Source: Sphagnum compactum
Lineage: Eukaryota; Bryophyta; Sphagnopsida; Sphagnales
Reading direction: 5' to 3'
NCBI GenBank assembly: GCA_965153455.1
Contig: OZ234496.1
Coordinates: 16,670,304-16,734,303 of the forward strand
DNA: 64,000 nt
The position numbers and the translations under genes were made by a program. Each line of letters opens with the position of its first letter. The first letter of the stretch is position 1. The notes under the pieces were generated by a model, which was not told where the DNA came from, did not search any database, and saw only the letters and a list, made by a program, of their open reading frames with translations. Shown here one piece after another: positions 1 through 12,259 of the stretch.

Positions 1-3000
1 CATCAATTAAATCTAGGACAATTTAAAAAATTTAAGTTTTTGGATGAAATTTCATTCAATTTTTTTTTCTTGCATTTGTTCAACAATGAATGCATAATTG
101 TATCTTCTTTTTAAGAAAAAAATACTACCATATCAAAGAGGAGGAGATTTTATAAATGGGCATTGCATTATTTTTTCAATTTTCTTGTGTTTGGTAATGT
201 TTCATGAACCATAAACATGAGGCCCTATGGTTGTTGAAAATATTGTAAGTTACATATTCTATGTACATTGATTTTATCTAATCCTTTTCATCTAAACATT
301 GGATGAAGATTAATTTTTATTCAAAATGAACTTTGAGTTCGAAAATATTGTTGTGCAAATTCTAAAGTTTTTTACTTGTGTTTCAAATAGCCAAAGGATG
401 CCATCAAGATTTTAGTTTATTGTGTACTATAATATTTGTTATACATCACCTTTTTTGAACAAAAGTGGCTCACCCTTAGTGCATTTTCACCAATACCATC
501 ATATCCATGTCCACTTACATTTCTTAAATCAACTATTGGCATGATTCAACACCCAAAAAAAAGAAAATAAATTTGATCACCCATAATTTTTCTCAGAGAA
601 ATTATGTAAGTGGTTGTTGATTTGCAAGGGTGGACAACTCTTGAAGATTGAGTTGACAACATAATTTCTCCATGTTGTAAATGAGAGGAAAACTTTAGTT
701 TGAACTAGATAATGTGAGTTCCTTTGTCATGCAATTTGTCTTAACTATGATAAATTGTTGAACCTAGACCATCTTACAAGGTGTTCAATATATGACCCTA
801 CAAAACTATCCAAGTTTAATTATTTTTTTTCCCACCATATCCATAAAATTAAAGAGGTGGGGGACTACAAATAGCAAACCACCATGATGATTGGCCAATT
901 GGAAACATGGAGGAATACTCATTGTCATTTAAGCCTTTTTTTTTTGCCTTTTTTCACGACTAGATTGTGAAAGCCATTCGAAGGAAGACAATAGGAACTA
1001 GTCACATATAGCCAATTTAAGAACAATTTCAAAGAAGGTATGTGGTTTAATATTGTTAGAATACCCTACTATGCATGTAAGTCATTTAAAAGTAATACCT
1101 TCTTTGAAATTGTACCTAAGTACCCACACTTCTCTGAAATTATACTTAATAGCTTTAAGAACAATTTTAGAAAAGTTGTGTGGTATATTTACTTACCCAA
1201 TTTATTTTCTCTTTAAAATGGGTCATTCTGAATGAACATTTTAAACATTCCAAAGATTTTGAAACCAATATGTGCTTGCATTGAAAAATTTGTGTACCTT
1301 TTGAGGGTCTTAGGCACCACCAAAGGTTAAAACATTTCTACTACTTAAGCTTGCCTATTGGATGGTAAGTCTAACATGTTGTAGTCTTTGGAATAGTGTT
1401 AGATGTTTTATGTAGTTGGGAATTGATGTGATGATCAAACAATTTGCAAAGATAATTCTTTCTTTTAGTTTTGTTGGGTGAACAAAGCATGTTTTGAAAG
1501 CTAAGGTACTGGCCATCCAAAGGAGTTATATATTTTAATTAGATTATATCAACCACAAGTTGTGTTTATTTTTTGTTGGTCTAATTGTGTTTGCTACTAT
1601 TATTCCTTTTAAAATTACAACTAGTGATCACATGCACACATATGCCTAATGTCATGAAATTATAAACTTGCCTATTATTTTACATAATGCAGTAGGAAAC
1701 GATACATCACAGGCAAATTGTTGTTTGAATGTTGAACATCTTTGGCCACCCATGGTTTGTATTATGTTATATGTATGTTGACAACAACTCCATGTTCTTT
1801 TTGGGTTTCTTGACCAATGGTGAAAGCATGGTTAGGTGGCTCAAAAGTGGTGTTTGATAGTCCATAATTTAACACTAGTGATTTTTTTGGCAATTTTAAC
1901 AATTATCAAACCATAAATCTTATAATTATCCCCTATGATTTTAATCATAAATATTGATACTAAGAAAACCTATGAATATCCTTAAAGATGTGATTCACGA
2001 AAAAATCCATGCAAAATATTATAATTTTTAATGTGAAATGGACTCTCAAGGATAAACAATTACAACAATCATTTAATTAAAAATTTTAAAAGTTTCTAAG
2101 AAATATATTAAGATAGTTTCAGTGCACTTCATTGATAAATTCTTCATTTGAGGATGTTTTATTTTTTAATTTTTATTTTGACACTACTTTGACATTTTTT
2201 TTGAATTCATATTTTCCATTTTTCTATGTGACAAACGAAGTGTTGTCATTCTAAAAATCCATTACAAGTCCATAATCTTCTTAGAATTCATCCAATATTT
2301 TTATAATGATTCCCATTATAGTCTATGACAACATGAAAAATTGAAAAATTGACAATGTTAATTTTGAATATGGCTTTAAATTTTATGTTTATGTCTAATC
2401 TAGAAAAATTACAAGTGTGACAAACTAAACAATCCACCTATTCATGTTTTCACCCCAATCTTGTCATAGCTTAGCAATGTTTCTCAAATGTTGACCAACA
2501 TTATTACAAAGTCTTCTTGTTGATTTTGATAATGTGATAGAATCTCAAGATCTGATTTTGTATAGTGGTTTGCCCATATATGGGGTTGATTATTATATAC
2601 TTCTAAATTTACACTATAGAATGTAGTAATTCTTTTAGCCCACAAGTACTTCACACAAATCAAATTTGGCATTCATGAAATTTCCTTTTTACTTATCTTT
2701 ATGCTGTTGGTTTACCTACGGACCTTAAAACAGTACATTTCAATATCTATGCTTCAAATTCCTTTTTCCAACTTATACCATTCCCAACCTCTTGATTTTT
2801 AGACCTCTTTTTCATGTAAGCTATTGGATTTGTTTGTGAATTGGTTCAAAATTCTTTCATTAGTTTTGTCATGTTGTATTTCAGATTCAATTTCTTGCTT
2901 GCAAAAATTGATCATTTCAACCAATATTCTAACTCCCTTATAGAGCTCCATTCTCTATAAGAATGATTTTATTTCCATGGATTTATTATCAAAGTAATGT

Positions 3001-3480
3001 GTTTCAATGTATCACTTTAGTGTTTAAATGTATAATATTTGGTTATGTTACATAGTGTATCATAATTGCACAATGTAACAATATCACAATGTATTGAATT
3101 GACAAGTTTTGTTGATTTTTTTTAGGTTTCACAAAGATGTCAAATATTAAATCAATGAATCTTTGCATTAAGATTGATGCGAAGGCAATTGATGCCATTT
3201 ACGAAGGTTGGATTGAAATCTACCAATTGATACAAAATTGTGATAATAGAAAAAAAATGTTTGATGCTACTAAAAACATCTTTGAGTGTTGTTATTGCCA
3301 TGCATCTTTCTCCAACAAATCTAACTAAATCATCATCGAGCTATCCAAGGTTACAACTAAGCCTTGGATGAACAAGGTAACAAATTCATGTTCAAAACAT
3401 TATCCTATGTTCGAATCCAACCAAGGGAAATAAATGTTTCTATGTTGTAAAAGGACTTGGGAAGAAGAAAAGATCCAAGA
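1..3480. other. AT-rich spacer, no gene recognised
   Basis: The stretch is strongly AT-rich with many A and T runs. The only open frames are about 60 codons long, lie on both strands, and show no family resemblance, splice-bounded exon or low-complexity coding pattern. Around 3000-3100 short words of the type CAATGTA/TATCA recur, as they do again at 3860-3970 and more densely at 5147-5416. I see nothing functional. Confidence 0.6.
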
Positions 3481-3766
3481 GAGTTGGGAGCAAATTTTTT
3501 AAGGTGTACCAAATTCTTGTCACAATGTCACCCTTTTCTATTTTTTTTACCTAGTCCTTTTTTACCATGTAAAGACACATTTATGGATGATTATGATGGA
3601 ATTTAGAATTATAATAGTTTAAAATATAGTCCTTCTGAAATTTTTTGACAACTTTTGATTCATTATTTTTTATGGGGATCAAAATTTAAGGTAAAAAAGG
3701 ACTACATTAAGGATTAGGCCTTTTTCGTCCTATGTGGTACACCTTAAAGGATTTTCACCCAGCTCA
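3481..3766. mobile_element. hairpin/MITE-like element with ~31-bp inverted ends
   Basis: The left end (3481-3511) and the reverse complement of the right end (about 3735-3765) match over about 31 bp with a few mismatches and share the core AAGGTGTACCA. Further in, 3553-3566 (CTAGTCCTTTTTTACC-like) pairs with GGTAAAAAAGGACTA at 3690-3705. The interior has no coding frame. No convincing target-site duplication was found, so the transposon family is not assigned. A decayed non-autonomous DNA transposon is the simplest reading; a fortuitous foldback in AT-rich DNA is less likely given two colinear paired blocks. Confidence 0.5.
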
Positions 3767-5146
3767 AACCATAAGAGCCCCACAAAAAAACTATATGAAT
3801 CATCAAGCAAAGAAAAGGTGCAAAATCTCCCTCACTTTGTTTTATTTGTTGTCTCAATGATATCAAACTACATGTTTATCAATGTATCAAATTAAAGTAT
3901 CAATGCATCAAATATTGGTGTATGTACAACATTCTATGTTCAATGCATCAAACTCTTTGTATCAATATAGGAACCAACAAGTGAAGAGGAAGTAGATCCT
4001 AAGGTGAAGACTACAAAGCAAAAAGTTACTAAAAGGCACACAAAACCTACAAAGGTTTGAAATCAACCTCATTTTGTCTTATTATAATTTCAAGGCTTCC
4101 AGACCACATATGTATTAATGTAACAAACTATGGACTTCCCAAGTAAAATATAGTTAATAATGTCAAAAGAAGTTATTGATTACACATTTACATGCTTAAT
4201 ATGTACTCTTAAATACATAAATTCATCATAAAATTGATTCATTGATATACAAAATGTAATACTTAAAAAACATATTATATTGATACATATTGTCTTATAC
4301 ACTAAGTCTGAAACATTAATAGGACAACATGAATGAAAGATATTTTATACATGTGGGAAATGGCAAATGTTAATAAATCATGGGCAGCAAATTCCTTTGC
4401 TAAATTTGGTGATTGTAAATCACTCAAAGGTGTTTAATCACACTTTTGGCCCAACTTGATACCAAATTTCCCATGCTTAAAAATGAATGGGTTTGAACCC
4501 ATGTGAACAACCATAATACCATCATCCAAAGGCATTGGAGTATGAAGCCCAACCACCTTCTCAAATGCATTATGTCACTTTTTTTCATTTTCAATATCCA
4601 CCTTAAATCACATTTCTTCAATAACTTCGAGGACGTTACTATGCAATAGATCTCAAAATCTAAAGAGATGATTGCAAGGTGATCTATAAAATCACAGAAC
4701 ATTGTTAGTATTTTTTAAAACCATAGATGTAATGTATGAAACAATTATATTTACATATGCATATTGGAAAAAACTCACCATGCCAATTGCTAGGGGGACC
4801 CACTGGATGTCCAATGCTTAATCACGATGATGTAAGAATTAATAAAAGGCATTGTCCTTATGTTCCTCCCATCTATCATTACCTTGAATTTGTCATAAAC
4901 CACAGAAAAGATTCAGATTGAACAAGGTCAAATCCTCCAAGGCACGCACTTAATAAATTACTAATTAATTGTAAATCTCATTCTTAATGTCCTTTCCCTT
5001 CCCATTCACAAGATCAAATAATTATTAATGTAGGTCATGGATATCTTGATTAATAATGGATTGCCCAAAAATGTATAATATTAACCTTCCCTTTGGAAGG
5101 CATCCAAGGTAATTTTTAGCCATCCTGGATGGGGGGGCAAAGAACT
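3767..5146. other. AT-rich spacer, no gene recognised
   Basis: Short frames on both strands only (the longest about 92 codons on the minus strand, ending near 4424) with no recognisable motif. Scattered CAATGTATCAAA-type words at 3860-3970 look like outliers of the repeat at 5147-5416. Confidence 0.5.
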
Positions 5147-5416
5147 TTAATACATCAATACATTGCCACATGAACACATTACAACACTAAAACATTCACA
5201 CAATGTAACACATTAACACATTGAAACATTAACTACCTCATGAAACCTTGACACAATGAAACCTTAATTACCTAATACACTAAAACATTGACACATTGAA
5301 AAATTAGTTACAAAATAATACATTGAATATGACACATTGAAACATTAAGTATTTAATACATTGAAACATTAATTACCAGATACATTGAAACATTGACACA
5401 TTAATACATTAACACG
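5147..5416. repeat. degenerate short-period repeat (ACATTGAAACATTAA type)
   Basis: About 270 bp made almost wholly of variants of ACATTGAAACATTAA, ACATTGACACATTAA and ATTAATTACC-type words. The period is irregular (roughly 10-16 bp), as expected for an old short-period satellite. One strand carries almost no G. No coding potential. Confidence 0.75.
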
Positions 5417-8400
5417 TTATAGTAATAATAAAAATTGAGAGATTTAGTTACTTACATGGGTTGGACACTACATCCATTTTTGCAAATTCTCCTCTTTCAA
5501 ATCACTATGGGGCATATAAAGAGACTTTTTCCCCTCCCACAATAAAAAAAAATAGAACTTCAACAATTACACAAACATTGATGGTGGGATTTTTGGAGTC
5601 TAAAGCCCAACCAACAATTTTTGCACAATTTGTGCCTCTGCAACTACACAAGCAAGCAAACATGATTAATATTGGAAGATGGGATTACTATTCAACTAAA
5701 ATAATATAAACATACATGATTTGACTTACAATTATGGCACCAACGGAACTTTGGCATCTTTTTCAAGATGTGTGGATTGAATGAAAACATGTGCCAAATT
5801 GATTTCCAATCCCAAAATGATTCTTCAATCCATAGACCATTTTGCTTTTCCCATTGGAATATTGCACTATGCAAAACTTCAATATGCATTAGACCCACCT
5901 CCATCTCCACTTAAAAATTCATGGATTTCTTGAATTTTAGCCACTATTTCAATCGCCCTTTAGACATTTGATGGGCAATATTTGTGGCACGTGTTTTCAT
6001 TGCCTCATCTTTGAAGAAGTTATGTTTTGATACACATTTATTCTAACATAAAAAATTATTTTACAAAGTTTTTGAATGCAAGCAAGGTAAAGTAGATAGT
6101 TGATTGCTCTATGTCAAAACAAATTACAAGTAGCCATCAATTTTTTTTAATGTATTGAAATTATAAATTTTATTTTATATAATAATAAACATGATGATAA
6201 TCTTTCATTTTATATTTAAAATGTTGAAAAACTTCATCTTGAAAGTAAAATTAAGTGGAATTTTAAAAAATGCTTTTATCTGTACAATATGTCAAATTTT
6301 ACAAAATAGGCTACATGTAAATGAAATATTGATTTAAAAAAAATTTCAAGTTAGTGTGGCCCAAAAAGATACTTATATATTGTCAAATTATGTATGTTAT
6401 AATCATAATATATCAAATCTTTAAAATGAAATAGGTTTGAACACCATATTAACCAAATCAATTTCAAACATAATTTCAACTTACTTTTATGATACCAAAG
6501 TTATTCAAACTTTGTATTGAACTTACTATAAACTAAATGTAATGACTTGTGTTTTCATATTTCTACTTTAAGGTATTTTAAATTTACTTTCTTGTTTCCA
6601 TATCAAAAATTGTTTCATTTTAAAATTGAATTTTGAACAAACTACTTTTTTTTTGCCTATAGTCATAGTCTTGTAAGGGTTTGTATGGAATGTGACTATA
6701 CACGTTTGAATCATAATCCATTAGTGTCAAAAAAAAAAAAAAGCTGTCACCAAGGGCATGATTATAAAGAGGGTTTACTATGTCATCAAATGTAGATATT
6801 ATGCTTAATAAGTAGTTAACATATATATACATATTAATGACTACCCCCAACATAGCTAATCCTCAATTAGGCTTTGTTTGCATTTTTACACATGACACTA
6901 GTTATTGTTTGGTTAGTGTTGTCATATGGGAGTGTTGCAATATGGGCTAGATTTTCTCAATACAAAACTTTAGAATGCATTTAGACAATGTGATTTTTTC
7001 AATATTTGTTTCAAATGACATGAATTCTTTCTAATGAAGTGGTTATTTGCACAACTACCTTAAATACATAAAGATACCTAATCCAAATTTGAAATGGCTA
7101 TGTGTGAAGGTTGCATATGAAAGAACATTTGTTCTTTGCCACATTTAGTAGCTACTTAATGGAGATCATTTGGTTGGCTTCATCCTTGTATCCAGATTTC
7201 GCTTCAAGACTGCACCCAACATAACAAGGTCCATTTGGTTTGAATGAAAATTCCAATGGAAGTTTAACATGGTGGGCTTAATTTTACTTCCATGATGACA
7301 TAATGTTTTTACCCATCTCAGCCTCACTTACATTGTGACTTAGCTTTTGTTAAATTAAGTAGCACTGCAAAATTAGATCACAAAAATGGTTTACAAAAAA
7401 ATATCCATGTGAGTACAATTGGTCTATCAGTGCAACTTTATCAATCTCCAAGGTCATTGTCTAAAAGGCAGCACATTTTTTTGGAATCCAAAAACCTAAT
7501 GTCCTTAAGGTGACATGTCATAAGAGATGAAGCCCAAGTAAGTTCCTAGCTTTTTGAAGTTCTTGTGTTGGGGAGTGAAGGAGCCTGTAGGCCCATCCAA
7601 AGCACAAAATTGTAGGGTACATAATGGAGGTGCAATAGAAGCAAGGAAAATCCACAAATCACCAAACTTATTTTCTTAAAAGGGGGAACACCGAACTACC
7701 TTTTTTTTTTGGTGAAAAGGGAGAGTTCAATCTTCAAAATCTAAAGTAGAGGTAGATGCCAATTACCACCAACCGACTTTCACTGCTTGCAGGTTGCACA
7801 TCATCATATCAAACTTCATCCTCATCCAATTGATGGAAGCATGGGAAACAAGACACCTCGTGAAAGTACCAAGTGGAGCCAGCATGACTTGCCATAGCAT
7901 GCCACCACCAATTGACACAAAGACCAACAATGTGTATGTATTATGCCACCGGCGACAGAAACCACCTAATCACTCATCACCTATCATTGAAGCATATAAT
8001 GGGGGAAGGCAAGGGAAGTGGGCATAATAGGACTGACAGGGGGCCATGGTTAACCCTAGGGGGTCAGAGCCAGAGTGAACCAACAGCCACCGGCAAACCA
8101 CAAGGGATGGATGATTGGTGGAGAGAAAACACTTTTCTATTGGGTTCCCGTTCTCTAGCTAACTAGGCTGGGTGGTTAACTCAGTTGTTGTTTTTGCTAT
8201 TTACTTACTAACAAGCCATTACTAGCCATTACCCAAGTAGTAACTAACTACATGCATCTACTCACCTAGAGGCAAGCAAGTACCCACCCATTGTTCTACC
8301 TACGTATAGGAAATATTTTTTAGAGAATATGTTATGTCTACTTGCTGAAACTCCACTTGAACTCAATTGAGATTGATTCACAACTAAGTTATAATGGGCT

Positions 8401-8990
8401 GGTGATTGATGGTGTGCTGATGGCTATTGGTTCACTGTGGGCCCAAAAGTCACAAATATGTAACCAAATTTGTCTAATGAGGAGGATTCATGAGCCAAAG
8501 GAACATTGTCATAAGCATGTGCAAAAATGTTAAGTGTAAATATGTGCTACAACAAACATCACATAGTTTGCATTGTAATGGATGAAACCACAAAGACTAC
8601 TTCCACACACACACCTGTGTCACGAGTCAAGGTCTAAGTTCTGTCAGAGAAACCATATTCTGTCATAATGTTTAGTACTAGGAATGGTCGCAGTCAGATT
8701 CCAGAACAAGAACTTGCTTGTTTCACAAAGCAAACACAGGTATCATTACAGGATAGAACTTTTAGCCCCACCCAATCCAATGAGTACAAAACATTGCTTT
8801 ATATGTGTCTAGATAGCTGCACCTGAGAGGAGGAGGAGGAGGAGGTAGTAGGGAGGGAGGTAAGTATGGAGGTAGGCAGGTATTTGAGAAAGCGTAAAAG
8901 AGCAAAAGAGAAAGGATTGTTGCTTTTGCTCCATGCAAGTATCTGCAAAATGAAATGAACAGGACTCCATTATCTAGCCATATATCGGGG
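5417..8990. other. AT-rich spacer, no gene recognised
   Basis: Only small overlapping frames of 60-84 codons on both strands are present, with no conserved motif. Base composition rises slightly towards 8-9 kb. A purine run, (GGA)n followed by GGGA and GGTA variants, occupies about 8826-8880 and is a simple microsatellite. Confidence 0.5.
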
Positions 8991-10020
8991 GGACAATGCA
9001 GCTCCCTGATTGGCCCGTGGGCCCCAAATTTGACGTAAATGTTCGCGCACTCTAGCATAGCATATGATTGTCCACATCTGGGTCCTGTCCATTGACGACC
9101 GTCGACTTTTGAGCGGACGATTTCTGGACGAATGAGTGTGAGAGGGGTGGACAGAGAAGTGGTCCATCATTCATCCATTCAAGTATCCGGTTTGGTAATG
9201 GACATCGCCCATAAAGGCAGGCAGGCAATCGGACTAAATAATGTGCTTGTCCCTCAACTTCTGCATGAAATTGGATGATTAGTTGAACGAGAGAGGGGGG
9301 AGGGGGCTAAAGAACCGCCTAGCTTGTTGTGCTGCAGAAGAGAAGAGAACGCTTTGCACTCAAAAAGACTCGGACGCGAGCTTAGCACATCTGCCACACA
9401 CAAATTTGCCAGCGTCATTTCTCAGTACAGCAAAGCAGCATTTGCAGCTCTGACGTTGCGGTGCTCATCTTCTCTTCCAGCGCTTTCTAACGGCCCAACA
9501 TTTGCGGAAAACGACTCAGGTTCCACTCACTTTCTAGTACGCTGCTGCTGCTGTTGTTGCAGAATTCAAGCTGGCTCGATATTCCTTGTTTGTTGTTCAT
9601 GCGTTTCTCTTGGCTTGTTGTGTCTAGTTGTGCTGTGTTTCTGTGGCAACGGGAGCTCAAGACTCCCCACATTGGTGAAAACTGATCATGGGTTTCTGTT
9701 GTACGCCAGCTTGTTTCGATCTTAAGTACTACTCTCGTATCCCATGGTGCTGTATGTGCTGTACGTTCGGTCTTCTTTCCTTGAAATTTTTGACTGTCTG
9801 AGCCATCTTCATTTCTTCAATTGAATAGCAGGGAATCGAAGAAAATGCAGTGTAAAACTGCAATACAAAACTAAGAAGCTAGTCACTGGAATTGGATTTG
9901 ATCTCTAGTCACCAAAGGAAGGTCCTTCAAGGGTCCTTTATAGGAAATGTCTTCTTCAGCTTCTGCGTAATTCTGACAAAGTGAGTTGCAAATTTGGTCG
10001 TTCATAGGGTTTGATTCATA
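8991..10020 (+). other. GC-richer upstream region / probable 5' leader of the phytocyanin gene
   Basis: Composition changes here from AT-rich spacer to a GC-richer, CpG-containing stretch leading into the phytocyanin start at 10021. A 133-codon plus-strand frame (9324-9725) has a CTG/TGC microsatellite giving a Cys run and no family resemblance, so I treat it as leader or promoter sequence. No TATA box or transcription start can be fixed by eye. Confidence 0.35.
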
Positions 10021-10764
10021 ATGGCAGCAGCTCTGCTCAACGGACGAAGGTGGTGCCTGATCTTATATGTCCTCTGTTTCCTATTCATTTGCTTGCAACA
10101 AGCAAGTGGTTACAGAGTCCATAATGTTGGTGGAGCAGCAGGATGGACTAATTTTAACATGCTAACTGATGAGCCACCTGACTATATCGCATGGGCTTCT
10201 TCACAGAGGGTCATTGTTGGTGATGTTTTAGGTGAGTACGACATCTAAGCCCTCTGTTATGAGTGTCTGAACTTCAATTGCTTGTACACCCAGCTCTGGA
10301 TCTTCTGCAAGTTTCTCTAAATTGTTTTACTGCTGCTTTATGGATGGTTTTGCAGCTTTCAGGTATCCTCCTGAATACCACAATGTCTACTCATTGCCAT
10401 CAGAAGAAGCTTTCAGTAGTTGTAATTATTATGAAGCTACTGAACTTGATCCTGGGACAACTGGCACCTACTATGTAAGCAAGCATCCACTGGTACTGCT
10501 TTGATGGGGACATGTCCACAAAGACGCTAGAATCCCAATTTGTGCACAATTATCTGCTTCAAGAGTAAATGATCAGATGATTCATGACATTAAAGCGTTA
10601 CATTGGTGGAGTACAAGGAGTGCTGATTATTGATTCTGTGTGATTGGCAGTGGAGAGCGCCTGAAGTGGGAGTTTACTATTTTGCTTGCTTCAAGTCCCT
10701 TGAGGGATTAGGCAGCCATTGTGAACTTGGCCAGAAACTGGCCGTGACAGTAGAATGGTCTTGA
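10021..10764 (+). CDS. phytocyanin (blue copper protein), three exons
   Basis: Exons 10021-10231, 10356-10474 and 10651-10764 join in phase (GT..AG introns of 124 and 176 bp) to give 147 residues. Residues 1-30 are a signal peptide with a hydrophobic core and a likely cut after QQASG. The rest is one phytocyanin domain beginning YRVHNVGGAAGW. Type-1 copper ligands are His79 (EYHNV), Cys123 and His133; the axial position is Gln138 (GQKLAV), as in stellacyanin-like members. Cys93 and Cys134 should form the family disulfide. The chain stops just after the domain (TVEWS), with no proline-rich tail or GPI signal, so a soluble apoplastic protein is likely. Phytocyanins are electron-transfer proteins of the extracellular matrix; the partner is unknown. 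Odd point: ten residues separate Cys123 and His133 where about five are usual. Confidence 0.87.
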
Positions 10765-11490
10765 CAGTAGAGTAGGGTGCAGAGCGGAGAAGTGTCCCTC
10801 CTGTCTCTGCTTCCACACCAGTTGTTGCTGCAGCACCAGCACTGGCCATAGTTTAGTCTTCCATTCCTACCTGCATGGACTGCACTCTCTATCCTCTCAG
10901 ATCTTATGGCCTGCAACATTTAAGCGTGCAAGGAAATTTGTACTAGAAATGGTTTCCTGATAGTTATCCATTTGCCATATGCAATTGATGATCTAGCCCT
11001 GCGCATTGTAGAGGGGACAATGCAGATTTAAAGCTTGATGAAAAGTCTTAAACCTGCTGGGCATGAAAGAGGGGATTTTTTGCTCTCCTGCCCTCCTATT
11101 TGTTTTGAACCTAGATTTCACAAGCAACTAATCACAATAGTGAACTGTAACAAAAGTATCAGCAAGAATATGCTGAAATAAAACTCCCTGAAATCTTGAA
11201 TACAAATAAATTATTCATAAGTAGGATTTAACACATTCATAAAGTGGGTTTCAACATCATGTTGTGACCTATACTAAGTTGGACCTTTGTGTTGGCTCTC
11301 TAAAGGTTGTGTGTGCATATAAAATGTTGTTACCTACTTTGTGATACTGGCAGAAAATTTCATGAATGTTGAATTGCTTGCCAACTCAGAAAAGTGGCAG
11401 TCTGTTGGATTCCAATTCAGTATCCATCTGTGTTTCAGCTGAATTCAGAATCATCACCCTGTTTGTGCTCAATTCTTCTCTAAAGCTTTC
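10765..11490. other. 3' flank of the phytocyanin gene, no gene recognised
   Basis: The sequence contains AT-rich stretches typical of a 3' untranslated region and spacer. Minus-strand frames over the phytocyanin third exon are shadows. I see no separate gene before the minisatellite begins at 11491. Confidence 0.4.
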
Positions 11491-12259
11491 TCACCAATTG
11501 ATGTGACTCAAATTTGTAAATGGAACACAATTAACTAGGAAAGTGTTCAGTGTACAACTCTAACTACACCACTTCTTGTTCTCACCAATTGATGTGACTC
11601 AAATTTGTAAATGGAACACAATTTAACTAGGAAAGTGTTCAATGCTGCACACAACTCTAACTACACCACTTCTCGTTCTCACCACTTGATGTGACTCAAA
11701 TTTGTAAATGCAACACAATTTAACTAGGAAAGTGTTCAATGCTGCACACAACTCTAACTACACCACTTCTCGTTCTCACCACTTGATGTGACTCAAATTT
11801 GTAAATGGAACACAATTTAACTAGGAAAGTGTTCAATGCTGCATACAACTCTAACTACACCACTTCTCGTCCTCACCAATTGATGTGACTCAAATTTGTA
11901 AATGGAACACAATTTAACGAGGAAAGTGTTCAATGCTGCATACAACTCTAACTACACCACTTCTCTTTCTCACCAATTGATGTGACTCAAATTTGTAAAT
12001 GGAACACAATTTAACTAGGAAAGTGTTCAATGCTGCATACAACTCTAACTACACCACTTCTCGTTCTCACCAATTGATGTGACTCAAATTTGTAAATGGA
12101 ACACAATTTAACGAGGAAAGTGTTCAATGCTGCATACAACTCTAACTACACCACTTCTCTTTCTCACCAATTGATGTGACTCAAATTTGTAAATGGAACA
12201 CAATTTAACTAGGAAAGTGTTCAATGCTGCATACAACTCTAACTACACCACTTCTCTTC
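11491..12259. repeat. 97-bp minisatellite, eight copies with dimeric substructure
   Basis: Eight head-to-tail copies start at 11491, 11582, 11679, 11776, 11873, 11970, 12067 and 12164. Seven intervals are exactly 97 bp or, for the first, 91 bp because copy 1 has small deletions. Each copy begins TCACCAATTGATGTGACTCA or the variant TCACCACTTGATGTGACTCA. Copies 5 and 7 share AACGAGG and a following TCTCTTTCTC junction, while copies 6 and 8 share AACTAGG, so 5-6 and 7-8 behave as two copies of a 194-bp dimer. Copies 3 and 4 share the ACCACTTG variant. Very high identity implies recent expansion. No coding function is seen. Confidence 0.95.

Noticed and set aside
8826-8880. Purine-rich run as a possible regulatory GAGA-type element
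   Set aside because: It looks like a plain (GGA)n microsatellite and is over 1 kb from the nearest start codon.
9324-9725. 133-codon frame with a Cys run upstream of the phytocyanin
   Set aside because: The Cys run comes from a CTG microsatellite, there is no family resemblance, and the position fits a 5' leader or promoter.
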